64,000 bases of DNA from the NCBI GenBank assembly GCA_023374025.1, contig SIJG01000038.1:901140-965139 (forward strand), read 5' to 3'. The stretch's first letter is position 1. Each line of letters starts with the position of its first letter. A model generated the notes under the pieces. It did not search any database. It was not told the origin of the DNA and saw nothing but the letters and a program-made list of their open reading frames with translations. This DNA comes from Heterodera schachtii. Taxonomy: Eukaryota; Nematoda; Chromadorea; Rhabditida; Heteroderidae. The position numbers were made by a program, and so were the translations under genes. Of this stretch, positions 10,400 to 20,394 are shown in pieces.

Positions 10400-12170
10400 A
10401 TCATTATAAATTTTACTTGTGTGAAGTTAGAGTGAATAGAAATAAATTAACGATAAATCAAATTATAGACTTGTTTTGTCAAAATTCAAATATATCGGAA
10501 ATTTTTGTAAACAAAGATAAACGTGATGTAAAAATAAACAACAATTTATTAATTTTTTATAAATACAAATTTTTATAATTCAAAAATTGTTAATAATTTA
10601 TTGATAACTTAATAAATTAAAAATTTTTGTGTGTAAAAAATTACAAACTTTATTTAAAATTTTAATCTTATTAATAAGCCATTATTCCTATAAATAACTG
10701 CTATTTTTTGCACGATAAAGCATGATTCTACCTTTTTCATTTTATTAATGAATTAAAATTAATAATAACCTTTTTCAAAATTATTGAATAATACTCTAAA
10801 TATAAAAACAATGGTCGATTTTTATAATAGTATATCCGAATTGAAATTGCAATCCTTGTAAAAGGCAAAAAATAAAATTATAATTATATATAATTTCAAA
10901 ATAATTTAAGAAATAAAATAATAACTATAAATCAATTTTTTGAAGATTGGCAAAATATTTCATTAATTATAAGATTTTAAAATAATTTCCAAATAAAAAC
11001 TTATCGAGCATCAAATTTTATTCCACTCATAAGTAAAATACTCTATAATTTTAAAATATTTAGCTTTTTAAATAAAATAAGGGAATAAAGATTTGGTTGT
11101 TTTAATGGTAAAAAAATATAATTAGAAAATAACTATATTTAAAAAAACGAAATACTAATATATAATATAATTTTTTATACTCAAAATTTTCCAATTTTTA
11201 AAAATCCATTATTGTTTAATATTTTGATTTTTTAGTTTAATTATTGATATGTTCGCAATCCTATCACAAAAATTTGTTTCACATCAATTATTTAAAATTA
11301 TTGATTTTATTAAAACACGCATTTTTAAAAAAAAGTAATAAAAAGAATGTTATTAAAATTTTGAATAAAAATATAAAAAAATAATTTAAAAAAAAATAAA
11401 TTAATTCCAGTTAATTTACTCATTTCAATTACTTGCTATTTTAAAACAAAGCTGTCCACCAATTTTTAAAAAACATTTATGAATGAAATTAAAGCGTGTT
11501 CAAAACAAAAATTTAAAATAACAAGGAATTTTTTAATACTTAAAAATTAAATTCAAATAAATATATGAAGAATCGAATTTATAAATTCTTTTTCAAAAGA
11601 ATAAATTTGAACAAAAACTACTATGAAAATCAAACAATTTCCAAAGGATATTAAATTAATTTGTTAAATTCTTTTTTTTATTTGACTATTTTTAAAGTTA
11701 TTAAATAAAAATAATAATAAAAGTTTTAAACATCAAATAGTTTAAAAAATAAAAAATATATTCTTTTCTTTGAGTAGGGATTGAAATAATATCAAAATGA
11801 TTATAATAAATTAAACTCAAAACAAGAACCAATCCAGGGCGCAAATCACCTTATGAGCGATATCCTGTCATGAAATTAATAAAAAAATAATTTAATAATC
11901 TTGGTTGTCCAGCAATTAGTAATAATATTTACGAATAAAAATTTAAAATTATAATTTTATAAAAAAATTAAAATACAATAGGTTTTGTGATACTTAAAAA
12001 TTAAAGTTGAATAAATATATGCAGAAATGAATTAAGTAATTGTTTTACAAAAGAATAAATATAATCAAAAATCTAATGAAAAATCAATTAATTTCCGAAA
12101 CATATTAAATTTAAATTCGTAATTTTTTTCTGATATAAAGGAATTCAAAAATTTATATAAATATGTAAAT
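10400..12170. other. AT-rich stretch, one short coding-like frame
   Basis: Mostly featureless. A frame at 11810-11890 (plus) ends NPGRKSPYERYPVMKLIKK then TAA; it is noted but not strong. Confidence 0.4.
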
Positions 12171-12174
12171 TCAG

Positions 12175-12237
12175 AGAAAACAATTTTTTCATGAACTGGT
12201 TGAGGAGCTCGATCGAGATGACTTTAATCGGACATGA
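12175..12237 (+). CDS. Candidate terminal exon
   Basis: Acceptor ATGTAAATTCAG ends at 12174. In phase 0 the exon reads RKQFFHELVEELDRDDFNRT and TGA at 12235. The strongly charged, helix-like peptide and the good acceptor are the evidence. No partner exon was found. Confidence 0.3.
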   Translation, partial: RKQFFHELVEELDRDDFNRT

Positions 12238-12677
12238 CCTTAATGCAAAAATTAAATAAATTATTAGCTAAAAAATATGAGAAGAGAAAAATATATTTAG
12301 TAAAAATTTCATCGGCACAAAAATATAATTTATTAAATGGGCAAAAAAAAAATAAATTTTTGTAATAAAGCAAATTGGTCTGATTAAACCAATAATAACA
12401 TAAAAACAAAAACAATGAGACTTCTAAAAGATGCAGTTAAACTTTTAAAAAAGCAATGGAAAAAGTCAGTTTGAGCAAAACATTCACCAAATATATCTGA
12501 TCGGCACAATATCTTTTTATCATATAAAATCATAAAATTTATGAGGAATCAAGTAGGATTAGATTTATGTTTTGTCATTAATTTTAAAATACAAATTAAA
12601 ATTTTGTATACCAAAGAATAAAAATAATGAACGAAAGTAAGAACAATTATTACTATAAATAAAAAAACAACCCCTAC

Positions 12678-12753
12678 CCCGCAAATACGTCGACCAACAA
12701 TTTCTGTTCCGTTAATCGCTTTTAATGTATAATATGCAAATATATAGCTATTC
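12678..12753 (-). CDS. Candidate exon encoding the C-terminal half of an RRM
   Basis: On the minus strand an acceptor TTTTAAAACAG precedes 76 bases encoding SYIFAYYTLKAINGTEIVGR and a few more residues, then a donor GGG|GTAGGG. The part LKAINGTEIVGRRI matches the helix 2/strand 4 pattern of RNA-recognition motifs (A..A...LNG....G..). The preceding SYIFAYY resembles RNP1, but the usual spacer between the two is shortened. If real, this is part of an RNA-binding protein. The RNP2 exon was not found upstream. The plus strand is also open here. Confidence 0.35.
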
Positions 12754-12759
12754 CTGTTT

Positions 12760-13850
12760 TAAAATTTTAACGGCAGTAAATTTAGTATAGAATTTTTCTC
12801 ATTAAAAATATGAGCCAACTAAATTTACAAATAATAATCCCAAATTAGTCTAAAATATTAATTGGATTAATATTCCGTTAGATTAATCAATAAATAAATG
12901 TATTTTCTAAAAATTTAATATAGAAATTAATTTCAATTTACTTATTTTTATATAGAAACAATTAAAAACAGGGCTGCCACTGAAAATTTTCAAATCAAAA
13001 ACAAAAATGAAAAATTTCATAACAATGTTTTTAAGGAATATATAATAATAATTAGCAATAATGATATGTATTTTAGTTTAAAAAAAAGCATATATTTTTA
13101 TAATTTATTTAGAAAGAATGATAAAAAAAATTATAATTTAAAAAGAAAATTTTAACTTTTCGCTTCCTCAAGTGCTGTGATAAATAAATGTAAAAATGAT
13201 AAATGTATAAAGTAAAAGAAAATAAAAAGAAAAACAAAAGTTTTTTTATATATTATTCAATGCTTATTTGATAAATTAATAAAAAGAAATTTAAGAAAAA
13301 TGCGGACATAATATAGATATATTATTTAAGGATTTGTTACGCTGAATTTATGGAAATAGCATCATGAAAAGCCTAAATAGAAATTTATAAAAAATACTGA
13401 AATTTTTTGATAGAAGAGAAAAGAATATTTTTCAAATTGGTTTTCAATGATAATATTAAAAATGAACAGAAATTTAAAAAATAAATGTTAAGGGTGAAAA
13501 GATCAAAAACTTAGGAAGCTGTCTGGAAAACCTTCGATAAAATAAAGTCATCGAAGAACAAAAATACAGTTGTTGTTATGTGGTAATCTGATCAAAAAGT
13601 ATATTGGAACAAATAAATTAGAAAAAAATTGAAAAAGACAGGATAATTCTAAAAAAATAAAACCAATTATATACCATTAGTTTCCCAAAATATACAAATA
13701 ATTATTAAAAATAAGCTTATCAAAAAATAAAAATTTATATGATGCATTAATTTTATTTAAAAAAAAAATTAAACTAATATTTTTGAAATTTTAAATGGAA
13801 ACATAAATATAATTTTTATATAATTATAGATCTCATCTTATAATTTTTTT
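12760..13850. other. AT-rich stretch
   Basis: No supported gene. A short frame ending GEKIKNLGSCLENLR near 13500-13560 is the only coding-like run. Confidence 0.4.
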
Positions 13851-13860
13851 TTAATTTTAG

Positions 13861-14052
13861 ACTGGTGAATTTATATGTTTATTTTTGTATTACCAGTTTT
13901 TCAACCTTTGTCTATTCACTTGTTTCTATGCCAATTTATTTGTCAGCTTTGGTTTTTTGTCACGTCAGAGGCATAGTTCCCGTTTATGTAAAAGGAGAAT
14001 TTGGAATCGGGGTCATAAAATCGATCTCAAAATAATTTTTTGGAGCTTATAA
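13861..14052 (+). CDS. Candidate exon with membrane segment
   Basis: A strong acceptor (TTTTTTTTAATTTTAG) ends at 13860. Two frames stay open after it. One runs 62 codons to a TAA at 14050, with a hydrophobic run then a basic tail (SRQRHSSRLCKRRIWNR). The other stops at 14033 and includes FCHVRGIVPVYVKGEFGIG. A donor CCCGTTTAT|GTAAAAG lies inside. Both frames predict a membrane helix. I cannot choose between them or name the protein. Confidence 0.3.
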   Translation, partial: TGEFICLFLYYQFFNLCLFTCFYANLFVSFGFLSRQRHSSRLCKRRIWNRGHKIDLKIIFWSL

Positions 14053-14423
14053 AATGGGTTATTAAAAAAGTTCGTAAATTTCGTTTTTTAAAATTAATTC
14101 AGGATTTTTTTTAATCTTCTAAATTTTGATTTTCAAAATAACCTGGCGTAGGAATTCTGTTCTTCGATTTATGTTGAAAATATTAGAGGACATAGAACCC
14201 CAAGCATAGGCTGTAAAAGTTTTATAACAAAAAAGATTTTTCAAATTTTTCGGCATATTTGATTTTAATATTATTTCGGTTAATATTAAAATATCTTTTT
14301 TCTCCTTTTAGTAGATTTATTGCAATATCACTTAAAAGTTTGCCATTTCTCACTTGGCTTTTCTACTCTTTGCTTATCTGATAATGTGCCGAAAGGTTAG
14401 TCAAATGAATTTAAAGCAGCGGA

Positions 14424-14553
14424 CTCTGTCTCTATGTCTCTCCTTCCCCCTCTTTCTCTCTCTTCTCTCTTTCTGTCTTTCTCTCTCTCTCACTCCTCTT
14501 CTCTCTCTCACATTTCTCACCTCTCTCTTTTCTTCTTTTACATTTTCTCTTCT
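14424..14553 (+). repeat. Polypyrimidine (CTCT) tract
   Basis: A run of CT-rich sequence, mostly (CTCTCT) with TTTC interruptions. Long frames on both strands here are simple-sequence translations. The segment just before it (14339-14396) could be a short membrane exon with a donor AAAG|GTTAGT. Confidence 0.75.
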
Positions 14554-14882
14554 GTTTAACGAAATTGTAACATTAATATTAGCATATATAATTAAATTAA
14601 TCATTTTATTATTAAAACATTTTTATTTTCTTCAAAATAACCATAAAAGAATAGTTTAATTATTTAAAAAATTCATTTATTATTTAATAAATATTGCTTT
14701 TTATGAAAATAAACAAATAATTTATTTTTAACATTATTTAGAAAATTAACAAGAGTTATTTTTACTGAACAATTTATCTTTTTCTTTTTAATTTAAATAC
14801 TAATCTTAAATAATTTATATACTATTCGTTTTTATAAATAAATCTAAATAAAATAATTAATGTATATTAAAACAAACTATAA

Positions 14883-14918
14883 TCAATAGTGTCTTGCCGT
14901 TGCTAGAAACATTTGGTT
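14883..14918 (-). CDS. Candidate exon fragment, NQMFLATARHY
   Basis: Short frame to a TGA at 14883, similar in protein but not in codon choice to the island at 7466-7531. No splice sites were assigned. Reported because the two islands support one another. Confidence 0.25.
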   Translation of the reverse strand, partial: NQMFLATARHY

Positions 14919-15487
14919 CTTTTGATTAAAAACAAAGAAAATGCGTAACTATGTGATTTATTAACATAATTGTGCATATAATCAAATATATTTAATAAAA
15001 TAATTGCAGCTGAGTCGTTTTATAAAAACGATAAAATGAAATTTGATTTATATGACATTGAATATTAATGAATTAAATTATGAACGATCATTATTAAATC
15101 ATAGAAATTGAAATTGAAACAATAGAACTATATAAATTATCAATAGTTTATTAATGTTTACTGAAATCCGGTTTTCTGTCACTCGCAAATTTAAAATTGA
15201 TCTACAATTAATAAATAAACTCGCAAAATTAAAGGTTATAATAAAAATGTTAATTGTCAAATTTTTGTTTAAATTAAACATGCTTTGGTAGGTGCTAACA
15301 AAGGAAGGTCCTAGGGTGTCCGTGGTTTTCTGAATGAAATTTGGTGGGTGGATAGAGCACCCATGGGTTCTTAAGAAAAGTGTTTTTATTTTCTGCTAAA
15401 TGAGTCTGAGTGCCGGATTATGACGTGCCAAACTTTTTGTCTTTTTATAATTATGGAAAAGAAATAATTGTTTGTTCACTTTCCAAG

Positions 15488-15555
15488 TGTCTAATGGTGT
15501 CGAGGTAGTGCGTTAGTCAGTTTTTTTTGGGTTCTAGGTTCGAATCCACTGCATG
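15488..15555 (+). other. tRNA-like sequence in left arm
   Basis: TGGTGTCGAGG fits the A-box consensus at all but one position. GGTTCGAATCC (15537-15547) is a perfect B box, at normal spacing. The acceptor and T-stem pairing are poor, so a functional tRNA is unlikely; a polymerase III promoter relic is more likely. Confidence 0.5.
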
Positions 15556-15878
15556 CTAATTCATTTTACAATTTTTATTTTTGCTTTTTATGCATAGTTA
15601 TTTATTAAAAATATTTTTACGAAACAAAATCTTTATTTTAATTTTATTCAATTAAATTAAAAAGTTCAGTAAACATAAAGATGTAATTGATAGATGCACA
15701 AAATATCATGTCAATTTGAAAAAAAAAATTTTGGTTTAATTTTTAATGACTATTTTATGTATAAAAATGCATTTTTATGTATGAAAACAAATTAAAAATT
15801 AAAATAATGTATTTTTATAAAACAAATTTTGATAATTTATTTGGCATAAAAAGCAAAAAAATTTCAAAAAATAATTTG

Positions 15879-15948
15879 CATGTAGTGGAATCGAACCTGG
15901 GGCTTAAAAACCAATGCGTGGCGCACTACTGCTACACAACTGGACACT
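15879..15948 (-). other. tRNA-like sequence in right arm
   Basis: Mirror-image partner of 15488-15555. On the minus strand it has an A box-like TTGTGTAGCAG and a perfect B box GGTTCGATTCC (15897-15887). It is diverged from the left-arm copy by many substitutions, so the two arms have aged separately since the palindrome formed. Confidence 0.5.
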
Positions 15949-16134
15949 CGGAAGGTGTGGAAATAATATTTAATTTATTTATTCATTAAAAAAGTTTGGC
16001 ACGTCATAACTCGGCACTCAGACTCATTTAGCAGAAAATAAAAACACTTTTCTTAAGAACCCATGGGTGCTCTATCCACCCACCAAATTTCATTCGGAAA
16101 TCCCACGGACACCCTAGGACCTTCCTTTGTAAGT

Positions 16135-16493
16135 CGAACCGAAAATAGTCTCAGTGTCAATAAAAATATTTAAATGTTTTTCTTCAAAGATTCTGCATGG
16201 GAAAAAATTCATGAAATTTGCGGAGAAATGAATGAAAATCTTAATTTACGCAAACATTGGTGAAATTTCTGAAGAAAATAGTAAATTTTAAAACCCTCTA
16301 GTAAGCTTAATTTTATGATTGATTTAAAATGAAAATTTTTCTTTCGATGTATTTTTTTTTTGGTCGGAGATGGAATGCTTTTATATTTTCTTTTTTATAA
16401 ATAATCGTCTAAATAAATTTATTGTTTTTGATACCGAATTGAATTGTATATTAAATTTAAATATTTTTTGACACTGAGACTATTTTCGGTTCG
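16135..16493. mobile_element. Inner inverted pair next to the palindrome
   Basis: CGAACCGAAAATAGTCTCAG at 16135 is answered by its complement ending at 16493, and both are followed inward by AT-rich sequence. It lies within the 8-bp duplication of the larger element, so it is either part of it or an insertion into it. Confidence 0.6.
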
Positions 16494-16829
16494 GCTCAGC
16501 ACGCTTTGGTATAATGAGTAATGATATGAATTAACATGCTTTTAAATCGGAATGAGTAATAAACAACTAATAAAATGAATATATACCAAAATGGATTAAT
16601 TAAACTAAATATGCATATATTTTAATAAAGCAATTCTATACAAATAATATTTTGTTACAAATAAATGTATTACAAAATTTCAAAATTATTTTTTCTTACT
16701 AAATAAAGTTAAAAAATTTACCAAGTTTAAAGCTAAATGATATATAAATTAAATTTTAACTAGTTTTTAAATTTTGCAATAAAAACCAAAGTTATTTCTA
16801 ATCTAAAATGCAAAATAATTAAATTAAAA

Positions 16830-16919
16830 TTCGATGAAAGGGACAACGTTTCCTTACTTCAGTGGCAAGCGATACTGGAGAAATTATTACTATTAACAAA
16901 AGATCTGTTGAATAAGTAA
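16830..16919 (+). CDS. Candidate exon with canonical donor
   Basis: The frame reads FDERDNVSLLQWQAILEKLL and on to a donor AATAA|GTAAGTT at 16915, the best donor sequence in this neighbourhood; unspliced it meets a TAA at 16917. The open frame extends upstream without a stop for about 20 more AT-rich codons. The acceptor was not pinned down. The protein is a charged helical segment of unknown family. The next exon may lie near the 33-bp repeats at 17009. Confidence 0.4.
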   Translation, partial: FDERDNVSLLQWQAILEKLLLLTKDLLNK

Positions 16920-17008
16920 GTTAATTAATTATGAAGTAAAGCTTGAAGACTAGTGCGTTGATCATACTTCAAAATTTAAAATAAAAATTTAATTGAATTA
17001 GAGAAGTA

Positions 17009-17101
17009 GTCAGCGAGTGCTAGCGGCCGCTGGAGGACATTGTCAGCGAGTGCTAGCGGCCGCTGGAGGAAATTGTCAGCGAGTGCTAGCGCCCGCTAGT
17101 G
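17009..17101 (+). repeat. Three 33-bp tandem repeats with GCGGCCGC core
   Basis: Units start at 17009, 17042 and 17075 with GTCAGCGAGTGCTAGCGGCC. The third is truncated and altered. Thirty-three is a multiple of three. One frame stays open across all units (QRVLAAAGG per unit), and it follows an acceptor-like TTGAATTAG, so an exon is possible. The two NotI-type octamers are remarkable in DNA this AT-rich. Confidence 0.85.
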
Positions 17102-17829
17102 TACACAAACGTAAAACATTGCTAAATGGATAAAGCATAATAATAGGGAGGGAGAGGGCATCATAAAAATATAATTAAATGTAACAATTTTGGAAACCGG
17201 AAATCCGAGTAATCCGACGGCTGAAAAAATTTCGGAAAAAATCGGCACTCCGACAATTCCAAGGTACTGACTGATACATAGGACTGCCCTAGATTTTTTC
17301 TTGCTTCTCGAGTCATACCTGTGCAAAGGGGGCGGGTCAGAGGAGGGCCTTGCGATAGGCAATGACCACCAAGCTATCGATCATTTTTTGTCTTTGGTCC
17401 CTTTATCAATGTAAGTGCTTGTATGACTTTTTTTAGTTTTAAGGCAAAATTTGAATTTTCGCGAAGAAAATTCATTCGCCGCTATTTTTGGCACTATTTT
17501 GATTTTGAGAAATTTCTCAACAAAAATATAATAAAAATGGAAAATACACCACCCGAGGAACCAATATTTTTATAGCTTTTTTAACTATAATTGATCCATT
17601 TTGAAGTGAGTTATAAATTTTCGAACATTCGGCTAAATTTCAGAGGCCCAAAATCGGAAATTATTTTTTCACAAAAATTATTTGATCCCCAGAATTTAAT
17701 TATTTTTCTTGATAAAAATTTTTGGTTTAAAAATTGTCCTTATTCGAAAAACTTCAAAACAATTGAAATATAACCAAAAATAAGTGTTTTATTAATTTTT
17801 ACGTTAAAAAGCGTCAATAAAAAATTTTA

Positions 17830-17948
17830 TTTGCATATTTTAGTGCCTATTTGAGAGTTTTTGTGCCTGTTTAATGCCTATTTTGCGATTTTTTTTGCCT
17901 ATTTTACGTGCCTATTTCGCGATTTTTTGTGCCTAAAAATCCCAGCCC
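17830..17948. repeat. Array of GTGCCTATTTTGCGATTTTT words
   Basis: About six degenerate copies of a word of about 20 bases (GTGCCTATTT...GCGATTTTT), ending AAAAATCCCAGCCC. The ending resembles the terminus of the hAT-like elements here, and the same word fills the element at 20918-21079. This is probably the right half of a decayed relative; the left end was not found. The 17110-17830 stretch upstream shows TCCGA-rich simple sequence and no clear gene. Confidence 0.5.
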
Positions 17949-18076
17949 AAATAATAAATGTGTAAAACTGCTAACTACTTCATTCTTTACCAAATCGAAA
18001 GCGGAATTACAAATCAACAACAATTGACATATTTTTATTTTTTACATGTAATTCTATTTTTGTGATTTGATTTTTA

Positions 18077-18233
18077 TCACAGCACTGATTCGTCCATCTC
18101 CGCATCCGTCTCATCGTTCTTTTCATTTCTAATGTCCTTTAAATATTATAAATATTGAAGGAATTAAGAACAAAATTTAACCTTAAAATATTTCCACTTT
18201 TGTAACTTACATTGTGCCAAGCTCGACGCATCA
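18077..18233 (-). CDS. Last two exons of an unrecognised gene
   Basis: A short exon (18233-18211) encodes MRRAWHN and ends at a canonical donor CAAT|GTAAGTT. After a 74-base intron ending ATATTTAAAG, the last exon (18136-18077) joins in phase 0 and reads DIRNEKNDETDAEMDESVL then TGA. Donor quality, intron size, phase agreement and the acidic, balanced peptide together make this convincing as coding. Upstream exons probably lie above 18240 and may include 18350-18501. The family is unknown. Confidence 0.5.
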
Positions 18234-18349
18234 CTTTAATTGAAAAAGAAGTTAAAAAACGCAAGTCGGGGGGAGCTAAATTGTCGGGGGTCGGGACCCA
18301 GATCGGGTACAGAGCAACAATTTTTTAACGAAAAACCAATTTTTTCACT

Positions 18350-18501
18350 TTAAATGCTCGTAAATCTTCCTTTTTTCTCTTTAATCATTTGATTCAAATC
18401 AAATTCATTCGTCGGCGCCAGTAAGTGCGTCCAATTTGGCTTTAAATAATATTGCATCACAGGCCCAACAATTTTCAGAAACCGGAAATCAAATTCCGAT
18501 G
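18350..18501 (-). CDS. Candidate exon, 50 codons
   Basis: An acceptor AAATTTTTAAG opens a frame in phase 1. It includes FDFRFLKIVGPVMQYYLKPN, then WTHLLAPTNEFDLNQMIKEK, and ends in a TAA at 18350. It sits between two GC-rich patches rich in GTCGGGG (18265-18330 and 18640-18676), which look like the ends of a small element. The frame may therefore be a captured or transposon-derived fragment. No family is recognised. Confidence 0.3.
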
Positions 18502-18693
18502 CTTAAAAATTTTAATCTCAAAAATTTGAGTTTTAGCTTGTTCAAAATTTCAAAAATTTTCAACCTTTCCCACCTTCGTTGTTGAATTATCGTTTTAAAT
18601 TTTTACAACGCTCGAAGTCCCCATTTCCCCGAATTAGTGTTTGGGGGTCGGGGCAAAAAGTCGGGGTCGGGGAGTAACCCACTTTGATAAAGA

Positions 18694-19225
18694 ATGAAGA
18701 ACAACAATAACAACATAGCGCAGCATATAGCAACTTCTTTGAAACTTAATGGCGATGATTTAAAAAGCTAAAAATATTTTGAATTAAACAGACAAATTCA
18801 GATTGATTTGGTCTGTGTAATCAGCAAACTAAAGAGAAATAATGGCGTCAGAAAAAATTAATTTTTTTGGAGTTTTTTCATTTTCACGAATTCTTTTCAC
18901 GACAATATTGTGGCCCCGACATTTGCAGCATATTTCTTAAGGGCCATTTTCCGACATTTGCGACCCTTTGAAAACATAATTATAAACACCTATGAAAAAA
19001 GGGGCTTAATCGAGAGACTATTTAATTAATTGGGACATGAATTTGAAATTTCAAAATGGATGTAAATCGAATGTTTTATTATCCCAGTATTTTAATCCAA
19101 AAAATGAATTGTTATAGTAAAAATTCAATTTATTGGAGAATGCATTAAAATGGGATCGGAGTGATCGCTCAACAAAAAGCCGTGGGGCGGAGCAAAAAAT
19201 CAAAAGGCAATTGGAAAAAGAGTAG
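18694..19225 (+). pseudogene. Decayed coding region with in-frame stops
   Basis: One frame, opened by an ATG at 18694, reads protein-like between TAA stops at 18769, 18859 and 19024. Segments include NNIAQHIATSLKLNGDD, IDLVCVISKLKRNNGVRKN (after an acceptor AAATTCAG) and FRHLRPFENIIINTYEKRG. A second frame at 19121-19225 reads KWDRSDRSTKSRGAEQKIKR before a TAG. This is either a dead gene or exons separated by introns I could not place. No family is recognised. Confidence 0.3.
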
Positions 19226-19239
19226 AATCGGACAAAACA

Positions 19240-19995
19240 AAAATTAGTTACACATTCATTTTGGCTAACATAATTAAATAGAGTGCTGCAAATCAGAAAA
19301 ATTTAAAATTTCATCTCTTTTAAAAAATAAAATTAAATATTTTTATAAAAAAAATTAAAAATTTTATTTTGTTATTAGTAAATAAAAAATTAATTACATA
19401 AAAAATTAATTTAATCATTTGATAATAAAAAAAATGAACATGACAATTTAAATTTAAAAAGATAACGCTTAAGAGGTGGGTTTCACTTAATATGTATAAC
19501 ACGGTTCGTTGATGATAAAAATAATACTACGACTAAATTAATGCAAACCAAAATAAAAAACAATGAATAATTATTATAAATATAAAAACAATTTTTACAA
19601 AATGTCATTTTGAAAGTAATAAAAATAAATAAAATGTTTAAAAAACAATTAAATAACCCAAAAAGAAAAAAGTATTGTACTTATTTGAGCTCAAGGTACT
19701 TATTTTGTACTTATTTTTATTTATTTATTCCAATTTTGGTGAAGACACATTTAAATAAAAGAAGAGAAATGGGGGCAGTATCGATTGAGGGAGAATGAAC
19801 ACAAGCAAACAAATAAATGAAGGAATGAACGGGTGGTCAAAAAGACCGGGGTATTTATGGACGAGGAAACAGAGAGAGTGTGTGGGAGGGAGAGTTCTGA
19901 TTTGGGGTAGTGTCTTTTTCATTTGAAAGAAGAAATTTATGAAAAATTTGGCTAATTCCTAGCAAAATTCGTTAAAAATTCTTAAAATTTTCCCC
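19240..19995. other. AT-rich stretch; purine-rich patch 19760-19900
   Basis: No supported gene. A GA-rich patch gives a long minus-strand frame that looks like simple-sequence translation. Confidence 0.4.
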
Positions 19996-20131
19996 CAGCG
20001 GCGCCTATTGGCACCGCCGGCACCCCAAAACCCCTATTTTTCTTAAAATTAGCCCAAGATTGACAATTTTGATCTTTTTTTTGGACAGAATTTGTTAACA
20101 AATTGCATTAAATTTTCAAAAAATTTTCCGG
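19996..20131. repeat. Member of a dispersed TTTGTTAACAAAT repeat family
   Basis: GCGCCTATTGGCACCGCCGG and, 70 bases on, TTTGTTAACAAATTGCATTA followed by CAAAAAATTTTCC. Related pieces occur at 3620-3760, 32118-32232, 45121-45230, 52811-52920 and near 55910. The GC-rich box and the TAACAAAT box keep similar company in each, in either orientation. Confidence 0.6.
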
Positions 20132-20394
20132 ACGCCCTTCCCTCATCCATACCCAAAGAATTTCTCGGAAAATTGCACCGAAAAATTGTTAATCTTAAAA
20201 TTAATTTTCGGAAATGTATGAATTTCTCATTTCTAAGCCGGAATTTCCCAGAAAAATAGTTGGCGGCGAGAAATATGTTGCTAATGCTTGATTTTGTTGA
20301 ATAAAATGCGATTTAAATTTTGGAAGCGTGTTTAAAAATACTAAAATAGAGAACAAAGTATTTAGATGTTTTCTGTCGAAGAAGAACATTTGAA

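Larger units (their letters stand above)
15291..16503. mobile_element. Composite palindromic TIR element with 8-bp target duplication
   Basis: The element begins GGTGCTAAC and ends CTCAGCACG. It is flanked by the duplication CTTTGGTA (15283-15290 and 16504-16511), or nine bases if the preceding G is included. Inside, 15298-16130 is one long inverted repeat: ACAAAGGAAGGTCCTAGG... is answered by the complement ending at 16130, and similarity continues inward, with decay, to about 15690 and 15730. Next to it, 16135-16493 is a second inverted pair (CGAACCGAAAATAGTCTC / complement). No transposase is present. An 8-9 bp duplication is usual for hAT or Mutator-type elements. Both arms carry tRNA-like sequences. 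Confidence 0.8.

Noticed and set aside
14354..14659. 101-codon frame through the CT tract
   Set aside because: Most of it is (Ser-Leu)n from the polypyrimidine run, and it starts at TTG.
18694..19225. Reassigned TAA codon, because stops interrupt protein-like segments
   Set aside because: Other genes in the window end normally at TAA; frequent TAA is expected in AT-rich decayed sequence.
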